Positions 43,516 to 51,757 of a stretch of DNA of 64,000 nucleotides are shown here, piece after piece. Position numbers and translations under genes: made by a program. The stretch comes from JAPOXR01 sp965221815 (GTDB taxonomy: Bacteria > Pseudomonadota > Alphaproteobacteria > Rhodobacterales > Rhodobacteraceae), in the NCBI GenBank assembly GCA_965221815.1, contig OZ244915.1:806001-870000 (forward strand), written 5' to 3'. Positions within the stretch are counted from its first letter, which is position 1, and every line of letters starts with the position of its first letter. The notes beneath the pieces are model-generated. The model saw nothing but the letters and a program-made list of their open reading frames with translations, was not told where the DNA came from and did not search any database.

Positions 43516-44637
43516 GTGGCAAAAACTCCGCCCAGACTGCAAATTTTATCGCTGTCACGCAGGTTCGGTGCAACCTCAGCCGTATCGGATGTCTCGCTCG
43601 AGATACATGCCGGCGAGGTGACTTGTTTGCTTGGTCCCTCTGGTTGCGGCAAAACAACACTTCTCCGACTCATTGCCGGAATCGAAGAACCGGATGCAGG
43701 GGAAGTGCGGATCAGCGGGAATATTGTGGTTGGCAGGGGTTTGCTAGTCGCTGCTGAGAAGCGGTCCGTTGGTCTGATGTTTCAGGATTTTGCCCTTTTT
43801 CCGCATTTGACTGTCAGTGAAAATGTCGCCTTTGGACTGATTGGGCGAAATCTTGACCGCCAGGCGCGCATTGACGAGTTGCTGCACAAGGTACGACTCG
43901 AAGATTTGCGTGATCGCTATCCACATGAAATCTCAGGTGGCGAACAGCAGCGTACGGCCTTGGCGCGTGCCATCGCGCCACGGCCGCGGATCATGCTTCT
44001 TGATGAACCTTTCTCCAGTTTTGATGATCGATTGCGAGATCGGATCCGAGAAGAAACACTCGATATTTTGCGTGATGAGGGCGCCGCCGTGCTGCTGGTG
44101 ACGCATGTCCCATCGGAGGCGATGCGAGTCGCTGATCAGATCGCCTTGATGCGTGCAGGACGAATCGTGCAGGTCGGTCCGCCTCTGACACTTTATTCCA
44201 ATCCCGTCGACCGTGAGACGGCGGAGTACTTTTCTGACCTCAACGTGGTTCACGGCGTGGTACGTGACTGTCGTGTATCAACGTTATTTGGTGAATTTCC
44301 TGCACCCGGTATGGCTGATGGCACAGATGTGGAGATCATGATCCGGCCACAACATGTCCGCATGGATTTTGATCGCGAAAGCCAAGCGCCGCCGCCGAGC
44401 CAACAGGATGGCCAACCCGCTCGGGGAGAAGTCAGCCGGTCAGTATTCCTGGGAAATGAAAGTTTGGTTGAGTTTCAGATGGAAGCCGATGCGTCACGGC
44501 TCAAAGCACGTGTGCCAGCCATATTTCTCCCTCAGCCGGGGCAGAAATTCTGGTTGCGACTCGTGCGCGACCGCTGCTTTGTCTTTCCATGTGCGATTCA
44601 GTCAAAGAAGGATCACACGACCCTTTCCCCTCACTGA
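43516..44637 (+). CDS. ABC transporter ATP-binding protein (FbpC/PotA-like, with TOBE region)
   Basis: ATPase subunit of an importer of the ferric-iron/polyamine class. Walker A is GPSGCGKTTLLRLIAG, the Q loop LMFQDFALFPHLTV, the signature SGGEQQRTALARAI, Walker B IMLLDEPFSSFD and the switch His VTHVPSEAMRVAD. Residues after about 240 (VVHGVVRDCRVSTLFGEFPA ... MIRPQHVRMD) form a TOBE-like domain. The GTG at 43516 gives a normal N terminus; a TTG at 43486 would add ten residues. No permease or binding-protein gene is next to it, so the substrate is unknown. A hairpin follows at 44679. Confidence 0.88.
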   Translation: MAKTPPRLQILSLSRRFGATSAVSDVSLEIHAGEVTCLLGPSGCGKTTLLRLIAGIEEPDAGEVRISGNIVVGRGLLVAAEKRSVGLMFQDFALFPHLTVSENVAFGLIGRNLDRQARIDELLHKVRLEDLRDRYPHEISGGEQQRTALARAIAPRPRIMLLDEPFSSFDDRLRDRIREETLDILRDEGAAVLLVTHVPSEAMRVADQIALMRAGRIVQVGPPLTLYSNPVDRETAEYFSDLNVVHGVVRDCRVSTLFGEFPAPGMADGTDVEIMIRPQHVRMDFDRESQAPPPSQQDGQPARGEVSRSVFLGNESLVEFQMEADASRLKARVPAIFLPQPGQKFWLRLVRDRCFVFPCAIQSKKDHTTLSPH

Positions 44638-44678
44638 TGTCTTGTGTCACAAATAACTTCTGTGGGTGCTGGCCTGTG

Positions 44679-44697
44679 CCACCGCGAAAGGCGGTGG
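44679..44697 (+). terminator. possible terminator hairpin after the ABC ATPase gene
   Basis: CCACCGC and GCGGTGG form a 7-bp stem around a GAAAG loop, about 40 bp after the stop. The following bases ACTCTCTTCC are pyrimidine-rich but lack a real T-run, so activity is uncertain. Confidence 0.35.
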
Positions 44698-44846
44698 ACT
44701 CTCTTCCTCCATGAGGGCGCGGTCGGCCAACATGGCCGCAACGGCTCAAAGTTGGGGCTTATAAATACGACATAGGATTTGAGGATTTATCCAATCATAG
44801 CAAGTGTTTGACCTGATCTCAGACCTCCTGGAATCGACACCGCAAT

Positions 44847-44860
44847 GGGGGGGGGGGGGG
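44847..44860 (+). repeat. run of 14 G residues downstream of the IS110-family gene
   Basis: Fourteen consecutive G, directly followed by CTCCCC, with which some of the Gs could pair. It lies outside any supported gene, between the ABC ATPase gene and the end of the IS110-family transposase gene. The exact length may be affected by sequencing error. Confidence 0.8.
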
Positions 44861-44940
44861 CTCCCCACCTTTTGACAAGGGCTGATTTTGTTGTTTTGGG
44901 GTGAGTGTTTCGTGAGGTCATCGGTGTTGTTTCCGGGTCT

Positions 44941-46182
44941 TCACGTGGCGTGATTGTGTCCGGTCCGTGCGGGGTCGAACAGGGTTTGGGTCTCGAGCCT
45001 GGCGCAGGCGACGGCGAGCCGCCTGTCGGCCACGGAGCGGAGCGCGCGGGCGTGCCCGTGTCCGCGTTCCCGGAGGGCCTGGTCTTTGGCCTGGCTGACG
45101 GTGTCGTGTTGGATGGCGACCGCGGCCCCATGGTGCCGGGCACAACGCAAGCGGTTATGGGCGGCCAGGCGGCGAACGACACTCAGTGACTGTCCGGAGC
45201 GCCGGGTGACCGGTGCGACCCCTGACACACAGCGCAGGGCCTGATCATCTCGGCGGCGCAGAGGGTCATCGGCGTCTGCCAGCCGCGTGGCGCGGACAGT
45301 CCTGCCGACGCCGGGACGCGATCTCAGGATGTCCACGTCACGCTGTGTGTCGATTCCCGTCGGATCCTCGCTCTCGGCCCGGGTGGCGATCAGCCGGTCG
45401 ATTTGCGGGTGCGCTTCGGTGATGTGTGTGCCGATGAGATCCAGTTGGGCGAAGACGATCCGGAGATGGGCGGTGGCCGCTTGCGTTGTGCCCGGCGCGA
45501 CGGTGACGGCGGGCGTGCGCAGGATCTCCAGGACGGCCGGGGCCGCGATGCGGCGGATGCGATGGCGCTTGAGGAGGCGGGTGATTGATGCCGGCCGCAC
45601 GGTCTGGGCCTGCGCGGGTGTTGGTGCCAGGTTCCAGAGATCACGGATCCAGGCTTTGCCCCGGTCGCTGTCCACCTTGAGCCGCTGCGGATCAGACCGC
45701 CAGAGTTGCTGCTGCGCCCGGTTGGCCAGGCGGGGGCGATCCCGCGTGAGATGATCGGCCAGGCGGGACCCTTCCCGCAGTTCGATGATCTCCGGTGTGG
45801 CGGGATCAAGGTGACGACAGGCCGCTCGCGCGGTGCGCAGCGCCGCGGCCAGGACCCGGGCATCGCGCCGGTCATCCTGGGCCCCGGCGGGCGAGACGCG
45901 GTCGCGGAACCGGTCCAGCGGCTTGGGGTTCAGGGAATGGAGCGCGAATCCCCGTTCCAGCCGGGTGTCCACCACCGGGCCGTTCGGCACCTCACTGGCG
46001 ATCCCGCTGGTCTCGGGTTGGGCACCGGTTGTCGTCACAATCCCATCCGCCCTGTCGGCCCGACTCGCGCCGCTGTGCGCGAAGGCGCGCTCACCGCGCA
46101 CAGTCCCGTCGCCATCGCGGATGCACACCGGGTGGGTCTGTGACCCCCAGTCGATCCCCACATCATCATCAATTCTCTCCAT
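44941..46182 (-). CDS. IS110-family transposase (DEDD RuvC-like recombinase)
   Basis: IS110 enzymes have an N-terminal RuvC-like DEDD domain and a C-terminal transposase_20 domain with a catalytic serine. From the ATG at 46182, which has GGAG six bases upstream, the product has about 413 residues. VGIDWGSQTHPVCIRDGDG holds the first Asp, the Glu is probably in QPETSG, and AQDDRRDARVLAAALRT holds the later Asp pair. LRSRPGVGRTVRATRLADAD and SGVAPVTRRSGQSLSVVRRL are the typical C-terminal parts. The frame is intact. A GTG at 46212 is an alternative start. IS110 elements lack terminal inverted repeats, and I could not fix the ends. Confidence 0.9.
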   Translation of the reverse strand: MERIDDDVGIDWGSQTHPVCIRDGDGTVRGERAFAHSGASRADRADGIVTTTGAQPETSGIASEVPNGPVVDTRLERGFALHSLNPKPLDRFRDRVSPAGAQDDRRDARVLAAALRTARAACRHLDPATPEIIELREGSRLADHLTRDRPRLANRAQQQLWRSDPQRLKVDSDRGKAWIRDLWNLAPTPAQAQTVRPASITRLLKRHRIRRIAAPAVLEILRTPAVTVAPGTTQAATAHLRIVFAQLDLIGTHITEAHPQIDRLIATRAESEDPTGIDTQRDVDILRSRPGVGRTVRATRLADADDPLRRRDDQALRCVSGVAPVTRRSGQSLSVVRRLAAHNRLRCARHHGAAVAIQHDTVSQAKDQALRERGHGHARALRSVADRRLAVACARLETQTLFDPARTGHNHAT

Positions 46183-46275
46183 TCTGGACTCCGTGTCTTC
46201 GGTTGTTTTCACAGGCCGTCACGAGGCTGTCCAATCCCTGGACCTGGCGCTCTTGGGCGCAAACTTGTGGCGCGT

Positions 46276-46313
46276 CAATCAGGGTGAGAATTTACGACAA
46301 TCAGGGTGAGAAT
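46276..46313 (+). repeat. tandem pair of 16-bp direct repeats beside the IS110-family gene
   Basis: CAATCAGGGTGAGAAT occurs at 46276-46291 and again at 46298-46313, a 22-bp period. Such short repeats are found at ends of some insertion sequences. They may mark the IS110 boundary or an older element's end. Confidence 0.7.
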
Positions 46314-46333
46314 CCTGGGGAGTGGCGGGAGCT

Positions 46334-46359
46334 GCCCCTCTCTCCGCGGAGAGAGGGGC
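46334..46359. repeat. 26-bp perfect palindrome
   Basis: The arm GCCCCTCTCTCCG (46334-46346) is followed at once by its exact reverse complement, with no spacer, and then by a run of six A. On the minus strand the U-run would come before the stem, and on the plus strand the stem is followed by A, so it does not look like an intrinsic terminator. Confidence 0.75.
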
Positions 46360-46824
46360 AAAAAATTCTGCGCGGTACCCCGTTTGACATCACCGATGCG
46401 ATGGTTCACAGTTCCGAGATTGCCATCAGGGCATTTTAAGGGGGTGATATACAAAGTGTAACCATAACTATTCAATAAAAACAATAACTTAAAAAATTCT
46501 CCTGCTATAGCCAACTGTTGACTCAGGTCAACACAGCTTCATTTGACAAACTGCCGCTGCTGCCGAAAATATTTAAGAAAAACCAATGAAATCATGGTCT
46601 TGCAAGGCAGAGGTTGGTTGCCTTTGTATATAAGCTCCCATTTTAAGCGGTGGAGAATGTATCGAACGTCAGGGAATTCGAACTTGATTTGCAATTCGAG
46701 CAAAAATGCTTAGATAGCCTTCCGAGTGTTGTCTTATCATTTGAATGAAGATGGTCACGGCAAGCGAGCGCGTGCAGCCGCATGTTCTCATCGCATTCGT
46801 GCCTTATTCTATGGGAGATAGGGA

Positions 46825-47037
46825 ATGTTGAACAATATTGGCCTGCCCGGATTGGTCCTGATCGTGGTTGTCGTCCTCGTTCTCTTCGGACGTGGTAAAA
46901 TCGCGTCGCTGATGGGAGAGGTTGGCAAAGGGATTTCATCATTCAAGAAGGGCGTAAGCGAGGGCAAGAAGGAACTCGATATGTCACTTGAGCCATCACA
47001 GGATACCGAGACAAAAGACAAAGTCACCGGTGCCTGA
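46825..47037 (+). CDS. tatA: twin-arginine translocase subunit TatA
   Basis: TatA multimers form the pore-like assembly that exports folded proteins, such as cofactor-bearing enzymes. The 70-residue product has the short N-terminal helix GLPGLVLIVVVVLVLFGRGK, the hinge, and an amphipathic helix (IASLMGEVGKGISSFKKGVS). The FGRGK after the helix is the TatA mark. A good ribosome site (GGGAGATAGGGA) precedes it. First of tatA-tatB-tatC. Confidence 0.93.
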   Translation: MLNNIGLPGLVLIVVVVLVLFGRGKIASLMGEVGKGISSFKKGVSEGKKELDMSLEPSQDTETKDKVTGA

Positions 47038-47055
47038 TTCCAATAGACAACCGCA

Positions 47056-47526
47056 ATGTTGGATATTGGCTGGACCGAACTGCTCTTGATCGGCGTGGTC
47101 GCACTGATCGTCGTCGGACCCAAAGATCTGCCAAGCATGTTTCGTGCATTGGGGCGCATCACTGGGCGGATGCGTTCGATGGCGCGGGAATTTCAGAATG
47201 CAATGAATCAAGCTGCGGATGAGAGCGGAGTTGGCGACATCGCCAAGGATATCAGGACTGTGACATCAGCGCGGCGACTCGGGATCGACAAGCTGGAACA
47301 GTCAGTTGGCAATATTCAGAACGATCTCAAGGAAGAGTACAGGTCCCGTTTTGGGGCCAGCCGGACGACGCCGTCGGAAGCAGCGAAAACTCAAGATGGT
47401 GAAACTGCGGCGACAGAAGTGACCACTGCCAGTCTGGCGGAAGGGAAGGAACCGCAAGTGAAACCGCAGGACGCCTCTGAAACGGACACTTCAGAGGTGG
47501 GCGGTGGCGAATCCCCTCGCAGATGA
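47056..47526 (+). CDS. tatB: Sec-independent translocase subunit TatB
   Basis: TatB works with TatC as the receptor for twin-arginine signal peptides. MLDIGWTELLLIGVVALIVV with the conserved Glu8, then GPKDLPSMFRALGRITGRMR, identify it. The 156 residues end in an acidic, low-complexity tail. The stop overlaps the tatC start by 4 bp. Confidence 0.94.
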   Translation: MLDIGWTELLLIGVVALIVVGPKDLPSMFRALGRITGRMRSMAREFQNAMNQAADESGVGDIAKDIRTVTSARRLGIDKLEQSVGNIQNDLKEEYRSRFGASRTTPSEAAKTQDGETAATEVTTASLAEGKEPQVKPQDASETDTSEVGGGESPRR

Positions 47527-48449
47527 GCGACGACGAAATCGAAGACAGTAAAGCTCCCCTTATTGCGCATCTCGCGGAACTGCGGACACGGCTTATCCGT
47601 TCAGTTGTCGCATTCTTGATCGGGATGGTCATCTGTTTCACTGTCTGGAACCCGATCTTCAATTTTCTGACGCAACCGGTCTGTTCGGCGCTTGAGACCC
47701 GCGGTCAGGATTGTGGGCTCATCCTGATTAAACTTCAGGAAGGTTTCTTTGTTGCCATCAGAATTTCATTGATGGGTGGTTTTATACTCGCCTTTCCTTT
47801 TATCGGGCATCAATTATGGAGATTTGTTGCTCCCGGTCTCTATAAGAACGAGAAAAGCGCATTCCTGCCATTCCTGCTGGCCTCGCCCATCATGTTCTTT
47901 ATCGGCGCTTTTTTTGCGTTCTATATTGTGATCCCACTGGCCTTTGATTTCTTCCTGGGATTTCAGCAGCAGGCCGAGTCGACAGCAGATCCCGACGCAG
48001 TCGGCACCTTTGCCGCCGATGCCGGGATCACCTTTCAGGGGTCAGTCGCAGAATATCTTTCGCTGACAATGAAATTCATTCTCGCGTTCGGACTGTGTTT
48101 TCAGTTGCCCGTTCTGCTGACGCTCTGTGGGCGTGCCGGGCTGGTCTCATCAGCCGGATTGGCTGTGGCCAGAAAATACGCGGTCGTTGGAATATTGACG
48201 GTTGCAGCTCTGGTAACACCGCCTGATGTGATTACCCAGGTCATCCTTTTTGTCGTCGTCTACGGTCTCTACGAGATCTCCATTTTCCTGGTGCGGCGGG
48301 TTGAGAAAAAGCGGGATCGACTCTTGAAGGAACAGGGACTTGATTTCGATAGCGACGATCATGCTGCCGCTGAAACCCAGCAGGACAAAGCTGAAAAACA
48401 GGCCGACAAGATGGTTGGCGAGGACAAGACCGGAGCGAAAAACGCATGA
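47523..48449 (+). CDS. tatC: Sec-independent translocase subunit TatC
   Basis: Six-helix core of the Tat receptor. The N terminus APLIAHLAELRTRLIRSVVA, with the conserved HLxELRxR signal-binding motif, FWRFVAPGLYKNEK-like LWRFVAPGLYKNEKSAFLPF and FGLCFQLPVLLTLCGRAGLV are diagnostic. The C-terminal tail (after about 265) is long and rich in charged residues. It overlaps the next gene by 4 bp. Confidence 0.96.
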   Translation: MSDDEIEDSKAPLIAHLAELRTRLIRSVVAFLIGMVICFTVWNPIFNFLTQPVCSALETRGQDCGLILIKLQEGFFVAIRISLMGGFILAFPFIGHQLWRFVAPGLYKNEKSAFLPFLLASPIMFFIGAFFAFYIVIPLAFDFFLGFQQQAESTADPDAVGTFAADAGITFQGSVAEYLSLTMKFILAFGLCFQLPVLLTLCGRAGLVSSAGLAVARKYAVVGILTVAALVTPPDVITQVILFVVVYGLYEISIFLVRRVEKKRDRLLKEQGLDFDSDDHAAAETQQDKAEKQADKMVGEDKTGAKNA

Positions 48450-49282
48450 GCGGCGAATCAGCCCTTGATCGTATTGCATCAGCGTTGGAGCGAATGAGTC
48501 CGGGGCCCGCGCGGCCTCCGGATTTGACGGTGGCACCTGCATTTGTCTGGAATCCCGCGGGCAATCAACTTGATCCGGTTGCCCAGGTGAATCACGTCGA
48601 TCTGTCTTTGCTCGTCGGTATCGATCGGGCGCGCGACGATCTCATGCGCAACAGTCTCCAATTTGCTCGTGGAAAATATGCGAATAATGCGCTCCTGTGG
48701 GGTGCCAGAGGGATGGGTAAATCCTCATTGGTGAAGGCAATCCATGCTCAACTGGTGGTCCGCTTTTCCAATCTCAAGTTGGTTGAATTGCGTCGTGAAG
48801 ACCTCGACTCCGTTGGAACCCTGTTGACACGACTCCGACAGCGTAGCGAACGAATCATTCTCTTTTGTGATGATTTGTCCTTTTCCGGGGATGAGCGGGA
48901 ATACAAGTCGCTGAAAGCGGTGCTTGATGGTGGAATTGAAGGGCGACCGGAAAATGTCGTTTTCTATGCCACGTCGAACCGACGGCATTTGATGCCCCGC
49001 GACATGATCGAGAATGAACGCTCAACGGCGGTGAGACCATCCGAAGCCGTTGATGAGAAAGTCTCACTTTCTGATCGATTTGGTCTCTGGCTTGGATTCC
49101 ATCCCTGTAATCAGGACGACTATTTGGACATGGTCCGCCGCTATTGCGAGTCAGTTGGTATGGCTATTGACGATGAAACCTTGCAGAGTGGCGCACTGGA
49201 ATGGCAGATGACACGGGGGGCGCGTTCAGGACGCGTGGCGTGGCAGTATTTTGTCCATTTGGCCAGCCAGTCTGGATCATAG
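48446..49282 (+). CDS. DUF815 family AAA-type ATPase
   Basis: A 278-residue ATPase of the DUF815 family, function unproven. Walker A is GARGMGKSSLVKAIHAQ, Walker B IILFCDDLSFSGDEREYK, and sensor-like FYATSNRRHLMPRDMIENE follows. SLSDRFGLWLGFHPCNQDDY is a family signature. In many alphaproteobacteria this gene lies beside yajC; here it directly follows tatC with a 4-bp overlap, so it is expressed with the Tat genes. Confidence 0.9.
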   Translation: MSGESALDRIASALERMSPGPARPPDLTVAPAFVWNPAGNQLDPVAQVNHVDLSLLVGIDRARDDLMRNSLQFARGKYANNALLWGARGMGKSSLVKAIHAQLVVRFSNLKLVELRREDLDSVGTLLTRLRQRSERIILFCDDLSFSGDEREYKSLKAVLDGGIEGRPENVVFYATSNRRHLMPRDMIENERSTAVRPSEAVDEKVSLSDRFGLWLGFHPCNQDDYLDMVRRYCESVGMAIDDETLQSGALEWQMTRGARSGRVAWQYFVHLASQSGS

Positions 49283-49327
49283 GATCAGTGCAATATTTGT
49301 CTGATCTTGGGTGATAACAAGTCTGCT

Positions 49328-50128
49328 TTACCCGCGTCCGATGAAGGGCATATTGGTCGCCATGATCGTCATGAACTGGATATTGGTGCTCAAAGGAAGA
49401 CGAGCCATGTAGGCGATCGCTTCCCCACAGCTGTTCACATCAAAAACCGGTTCTGGTCGAATGTCACCCGATGCCTGTGGGACCCCCGTCTTGAACTTGG
49501 CGGCCAAGGCCGTGTCGGCGTTGCCAATATCGATTTGCGAGCAGGCGATTGAAAAAGCTCGTCCGTCGAGTGAAATACTCTTGGTCAGTCCGGTGATGGC
49601 ATGTTTGGTCGCTGTGTATGCGGCAGAACCTGGACGCGGCGAGGTTGCCGAAACCGAGCCATTATTGATGATTCGCCCGCCCTGAGGTGTCTGACGACGC
49701 ATCATACCAAAAGCCTGGCGGGCACAAAGAAACGCGCCCGTCAAATTGACCGAGACGCATGAGAGCCAATCTTCAACTTTAACTTTGTCAAGCAAGGCCG
49801 GAGGAGTTCCGATGCCGGCATTGTTGAAGAGAACATCAAGCCGCTCGAACCGGTTTTCGATCTTGGTGAACAGGACGTCCACGCTTTGCGGGTCAGAGAT
49901 ATCGGCTTGAATCGGCACAATTGTGTCAGTGCTGGCAAGCGCGGCAGTTTCGGCAAGTGCTTCGGGGCGACGTCCGGTGACAACGGTCTGAAAACCGTCT
50001 TGAGCGAGTGCCAGTGCTGCCGCACGTCCAATGCCACTGCCACCGCCCGTGACCAGAGCGACACGAATGTGATCAGATTCTTGTTTCAATTTGTCACCTT
50101 GGGAGTCGATATTTTGACCTTCAATCAA
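49328..50128 (-). CDS. short-chain dehydrogenase/reductase
   Basis: Classical SDR of 266 residues with complete motifs. TGGGSGIGRAAALALAQDG binds NAD(P), NNAGIGTPP is the structural Asn motif, and NNGSVSATSPRPGSAAYTAT then KHAITGLT contains the catalytic Ser and YxxxK. Substrate is unknown. The TTG start at 50128 overlaps the stop of the M23 lipoprotein gene by 4 bp, so it is probably the last gene of the serS-surE-pcm-M23 unit. I do not know it as a usual member of that unit. Confidence 0.9.
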   Translation of the reverse strand: MIEGQNIDSQGDKLKQESDHIRVALVTGGGSGIGRAAALALAQDGFQTVVTGRRPEALAETAALASTDTIVPIQADISDPQSVDVLFTKIENRFERLDVLFNNAGIGTPPALLDKVKVEDWLSCVSVNLTGAFLCARQAFGMMRRQTPQGGRIINNGSVSATSPRPGSAAYTATKHAITGLTKSISLDGRAFSIACSQIDIGNADTALAAKFKTGVPQASGDIRPEPVFDVNSCGEAIAYMARLPLSTNIQFMTIMATNMPFIGRG

Positions 50129-51117
50129 CGAATGTAAGGAACCGGGTCGGTCTCTTCGATTCCAACGCGCACTTCGAAATGCAGGAATTCCTTGTCGCCA
50201 CCTGCGATCGTTCCCAGGTTTTGACCGCGAGTCACCTTTTGTCCTTTTTCAACGGCAAGATTCTTGAGGTTGGAATACACGGTATAATGTTCTTCGGGGT
50301 GACGAATCATGACAATCGACGTGTCATCAGACGCTTGTGACAACATGAAAACTTCACCATTTTCCGCGGCAACGACGGGTGAGCCTTCGGGAGCTGCAAT
50401 GTTAATTCCTTCACCACCACTGCCAAATTCCCGGACGATTTCACCTTCCACCGGGGATTGGAATCGTGTCTCCGACAGCGCCGATTGATATTGCGAGAAA
50501 TCCGGTGATCGTGGCAGATCAACCGTTCCGATGTCATCGGGAAGAGGTTGATCGGAGATCGGTGGAGGTGGAAGTTTATCGTTTGCGGCGAAAGGGTCCT
50601 TGAGAAGAACGCTCTCGGACGCGGGTTGTTCCTGTTTATCGAGACCCAGCGCTGAGGCCGCGATCCGGGAAATGTCCCTGCGATTGTCTTCTTGATCACC
50701 GACGGGCACTTGAATGAGTCGGCCTGCGCTGAGAGGAGCATCGGGAAAGACACCGTTCAAACCAGCCACTTCATCAGGGTCGCTGTTGGTTCTTTCGGCG
50801 ATGGTTCGTGCGGTGTCACCGTCTCGCGCCTCAACGAAGCGAAAAGCCGGTGTCATCACTTCATTCTCAACCTCATTATGTAGCGTGAGCGGGACAGTTT
50901 CGACCTCGTCAGACTTTTCCGTTTCCAGGGGATTGACATAAATGGGCCGGGTGACGTCGTTTTCACGAAAATCGCTCACGCAGGCTGACAGCAGGAGAAT
51001 GGCCGGCAAAGCAGCAAACGATAGCAGATATCGAACCTGGGTCTGCCAGAAACGCACCGGCCGGAACCAATTGGGGCAGGATTGATCATGGCAGGTTGTG
51101 ACAAGAGATTTATTCAT
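50125..51117 (-). CDS. LysM/M23-family peptidoglycan-binding lipoprotein (NlpD/EnvC-like)
   Basis: Outer-envelope lipoprotein probably regulating cell-wall amidases during division. The signal peptide ends in a lipobox LLLSACVSD (cysteine about residue 40). A LysM-like segment (FVEARDGDTARTIAERTNSD) follows, then a linker, then an M23 LytM domain: FQSPVEGEIVREFGSGGEGI, GSPVVAAENGEVFMLS, and LGTIAGGDKEFLHFEVRVG. The zinc ligands of active M23 peptidases are not all present (no HxxxD in the first motif; HFEVR is kept), so it is likely a non-enzymatic activator. Two adjacent ATGs (51120, 51117) are served by GGAG; the second has better spacing. It overlaps pcm by 8 bp. Confidence 0.88.
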   Translation of the reverse strand: MNKSLVTTCHDQSCPNWFRPVRFWQTQVRYLLSFAALPAILLLSACVSDFRENDVTRPIYVNPLETEKSDEVETVPLTLHNEVENEVMTPAFRFVEARDGDTARTIAERTNSDPDEVAGLNGVFPDAPLSAGRLIQVPVGDQEDNRRDISRIAASALGLDKQEQPASESVLLKDPFAANDKLPPPPISDQPLPDDIGTVDLPRSPDFSQYQSALSETRFQSPVEGEIVREFGSGGEGINIAAPEGSPVVAAENGEVFMLSQASDDTSIVMIRHPEEHYTVYSNLKNLAVEKGQKVTRGQNLGTIAGGDKEFLHFEVRVGIEETDPVPYIR

Positions 51118-51757
51118 CATTGACTCCTTCCAACAGAGGTACAAATCGCACCATCCCGAGATCGTTGTATTCGTCTTCTGCATGTTGTTTCCTGATGACC
51201 TGCATCAGGGACTGGTCGGAATGACTGCGTTTGATCGGCAGGACCATAATTCCATCGGGCTTTAACTGTTGCATCAGGACCGGTGGAATCTCCTCAGCAG
51301 CGGCCGTGATAATGATTCGGTCAAATGGTGCGGCATCGGGCAAACCTTCGCTGCCATCGCCATGGATAATGCTGACGCGCTGCCGCTTGTGACGTTCCAC
51401 CAGCAATGATTTCGCTGATTGTGCCAGAGAACGGAAACGTTCGACCGAATAGACATGGCGGCACAAATACGAGAGCACCATGGCTTGGTAGCCGCTACCA
51501 GTGCCAATTTCCAGGACGCGATGGGATTTTTCCACTTGCAGGGCCTGAGTCATGATCCCGACAATTCCTGGCTGACTGATCGTCTGGCCGCGGGCGATTG
51601 GCAAAGCAATATCCTCATAGGCACGATTGGCGAATGTTGGTGACACGAACTCCTTGCGATCGACCTGACGCAAAGCTTCCAGCACGGTTTCCGATGTGAC
51701 ACCGTGCCGGCGGACGTTGTTGATCAGTTCCTTGCGTTCATGACTGTCTATGGACAT
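51110..51757 (-). CDS. pcm: protein-L-isoaspartate O-methyltransferase
   Basis: Repairs isoaspartyl damage in proteins using S-adenosylmethionine. The 215-residue product has the family start region VRRHGVTSETVLEALRQVDR, REFVSP-like KEFVSPTFANRAYEDIALPI, and GQTISQPGIVGIMTQAL. The SAM-binding motif is VLEIGTGSGYQAMVLSYL. It overlaps surE by 10 bp and the M23 gene by 8 bp, an order (surE-pcm-M23) shared by many proteobacteria. Confidence 0.94.
   Translation of the reverse strand: MSIDSHERKELINNVRRHGVTSETVLEALRQVDRKEFVSPTFANRAYEDIALPIARGQTISQPGIVGIMTQALQVEKSHRVLEIGTGSGYQAMVLSYLCRHVYSVERFRSLAQSAKSLLVERHKRQRVSIIHGDGSEGLPDAAPFDRIIITAAAEEIPPVLMQQLKPDGIMVLPIKRSHSDQSLMQVIRKQHAEDEYNDLGMVRFVPLLEGVNDE

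Larger units (their letters stand above)
46183..46824. other. 642-bp non-coding stretch between the IS110-family gene and tatA
   Basis: The part next to the transposase gene (to about 46320) is GC-rich and may be the element's leading end, where IS110-group elements encode a bridge RNA. Then follow a pair of direct repeats, a 26-bp palindrome and an AT-rich segment. A TTGACA at 46543 with AAAATAT after 17 bp could be a promoter, and GTTGACTCAGGTCAAC (46517-46532) is a small dyad. No supported protein gene. Confidence 0.5.

Noticed and set aside
44847..44860. Poly-G as a phase-variation switch
   Set aside because: It is not placed in a promoter or the start of a supported gene.
44787..45182. 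131-aa minus-strand frame spanning the poly-G tract
   Set aside because: It is an alternate frame of the IS110-family gene 3' end and has Pro/Thr-rich composition typical of a shadow frame.
46334..46359. Palindrome as an intrinsic terminator
   Set aside because: No U-run follows the stem in either direction; A6 follows on the plus strand.
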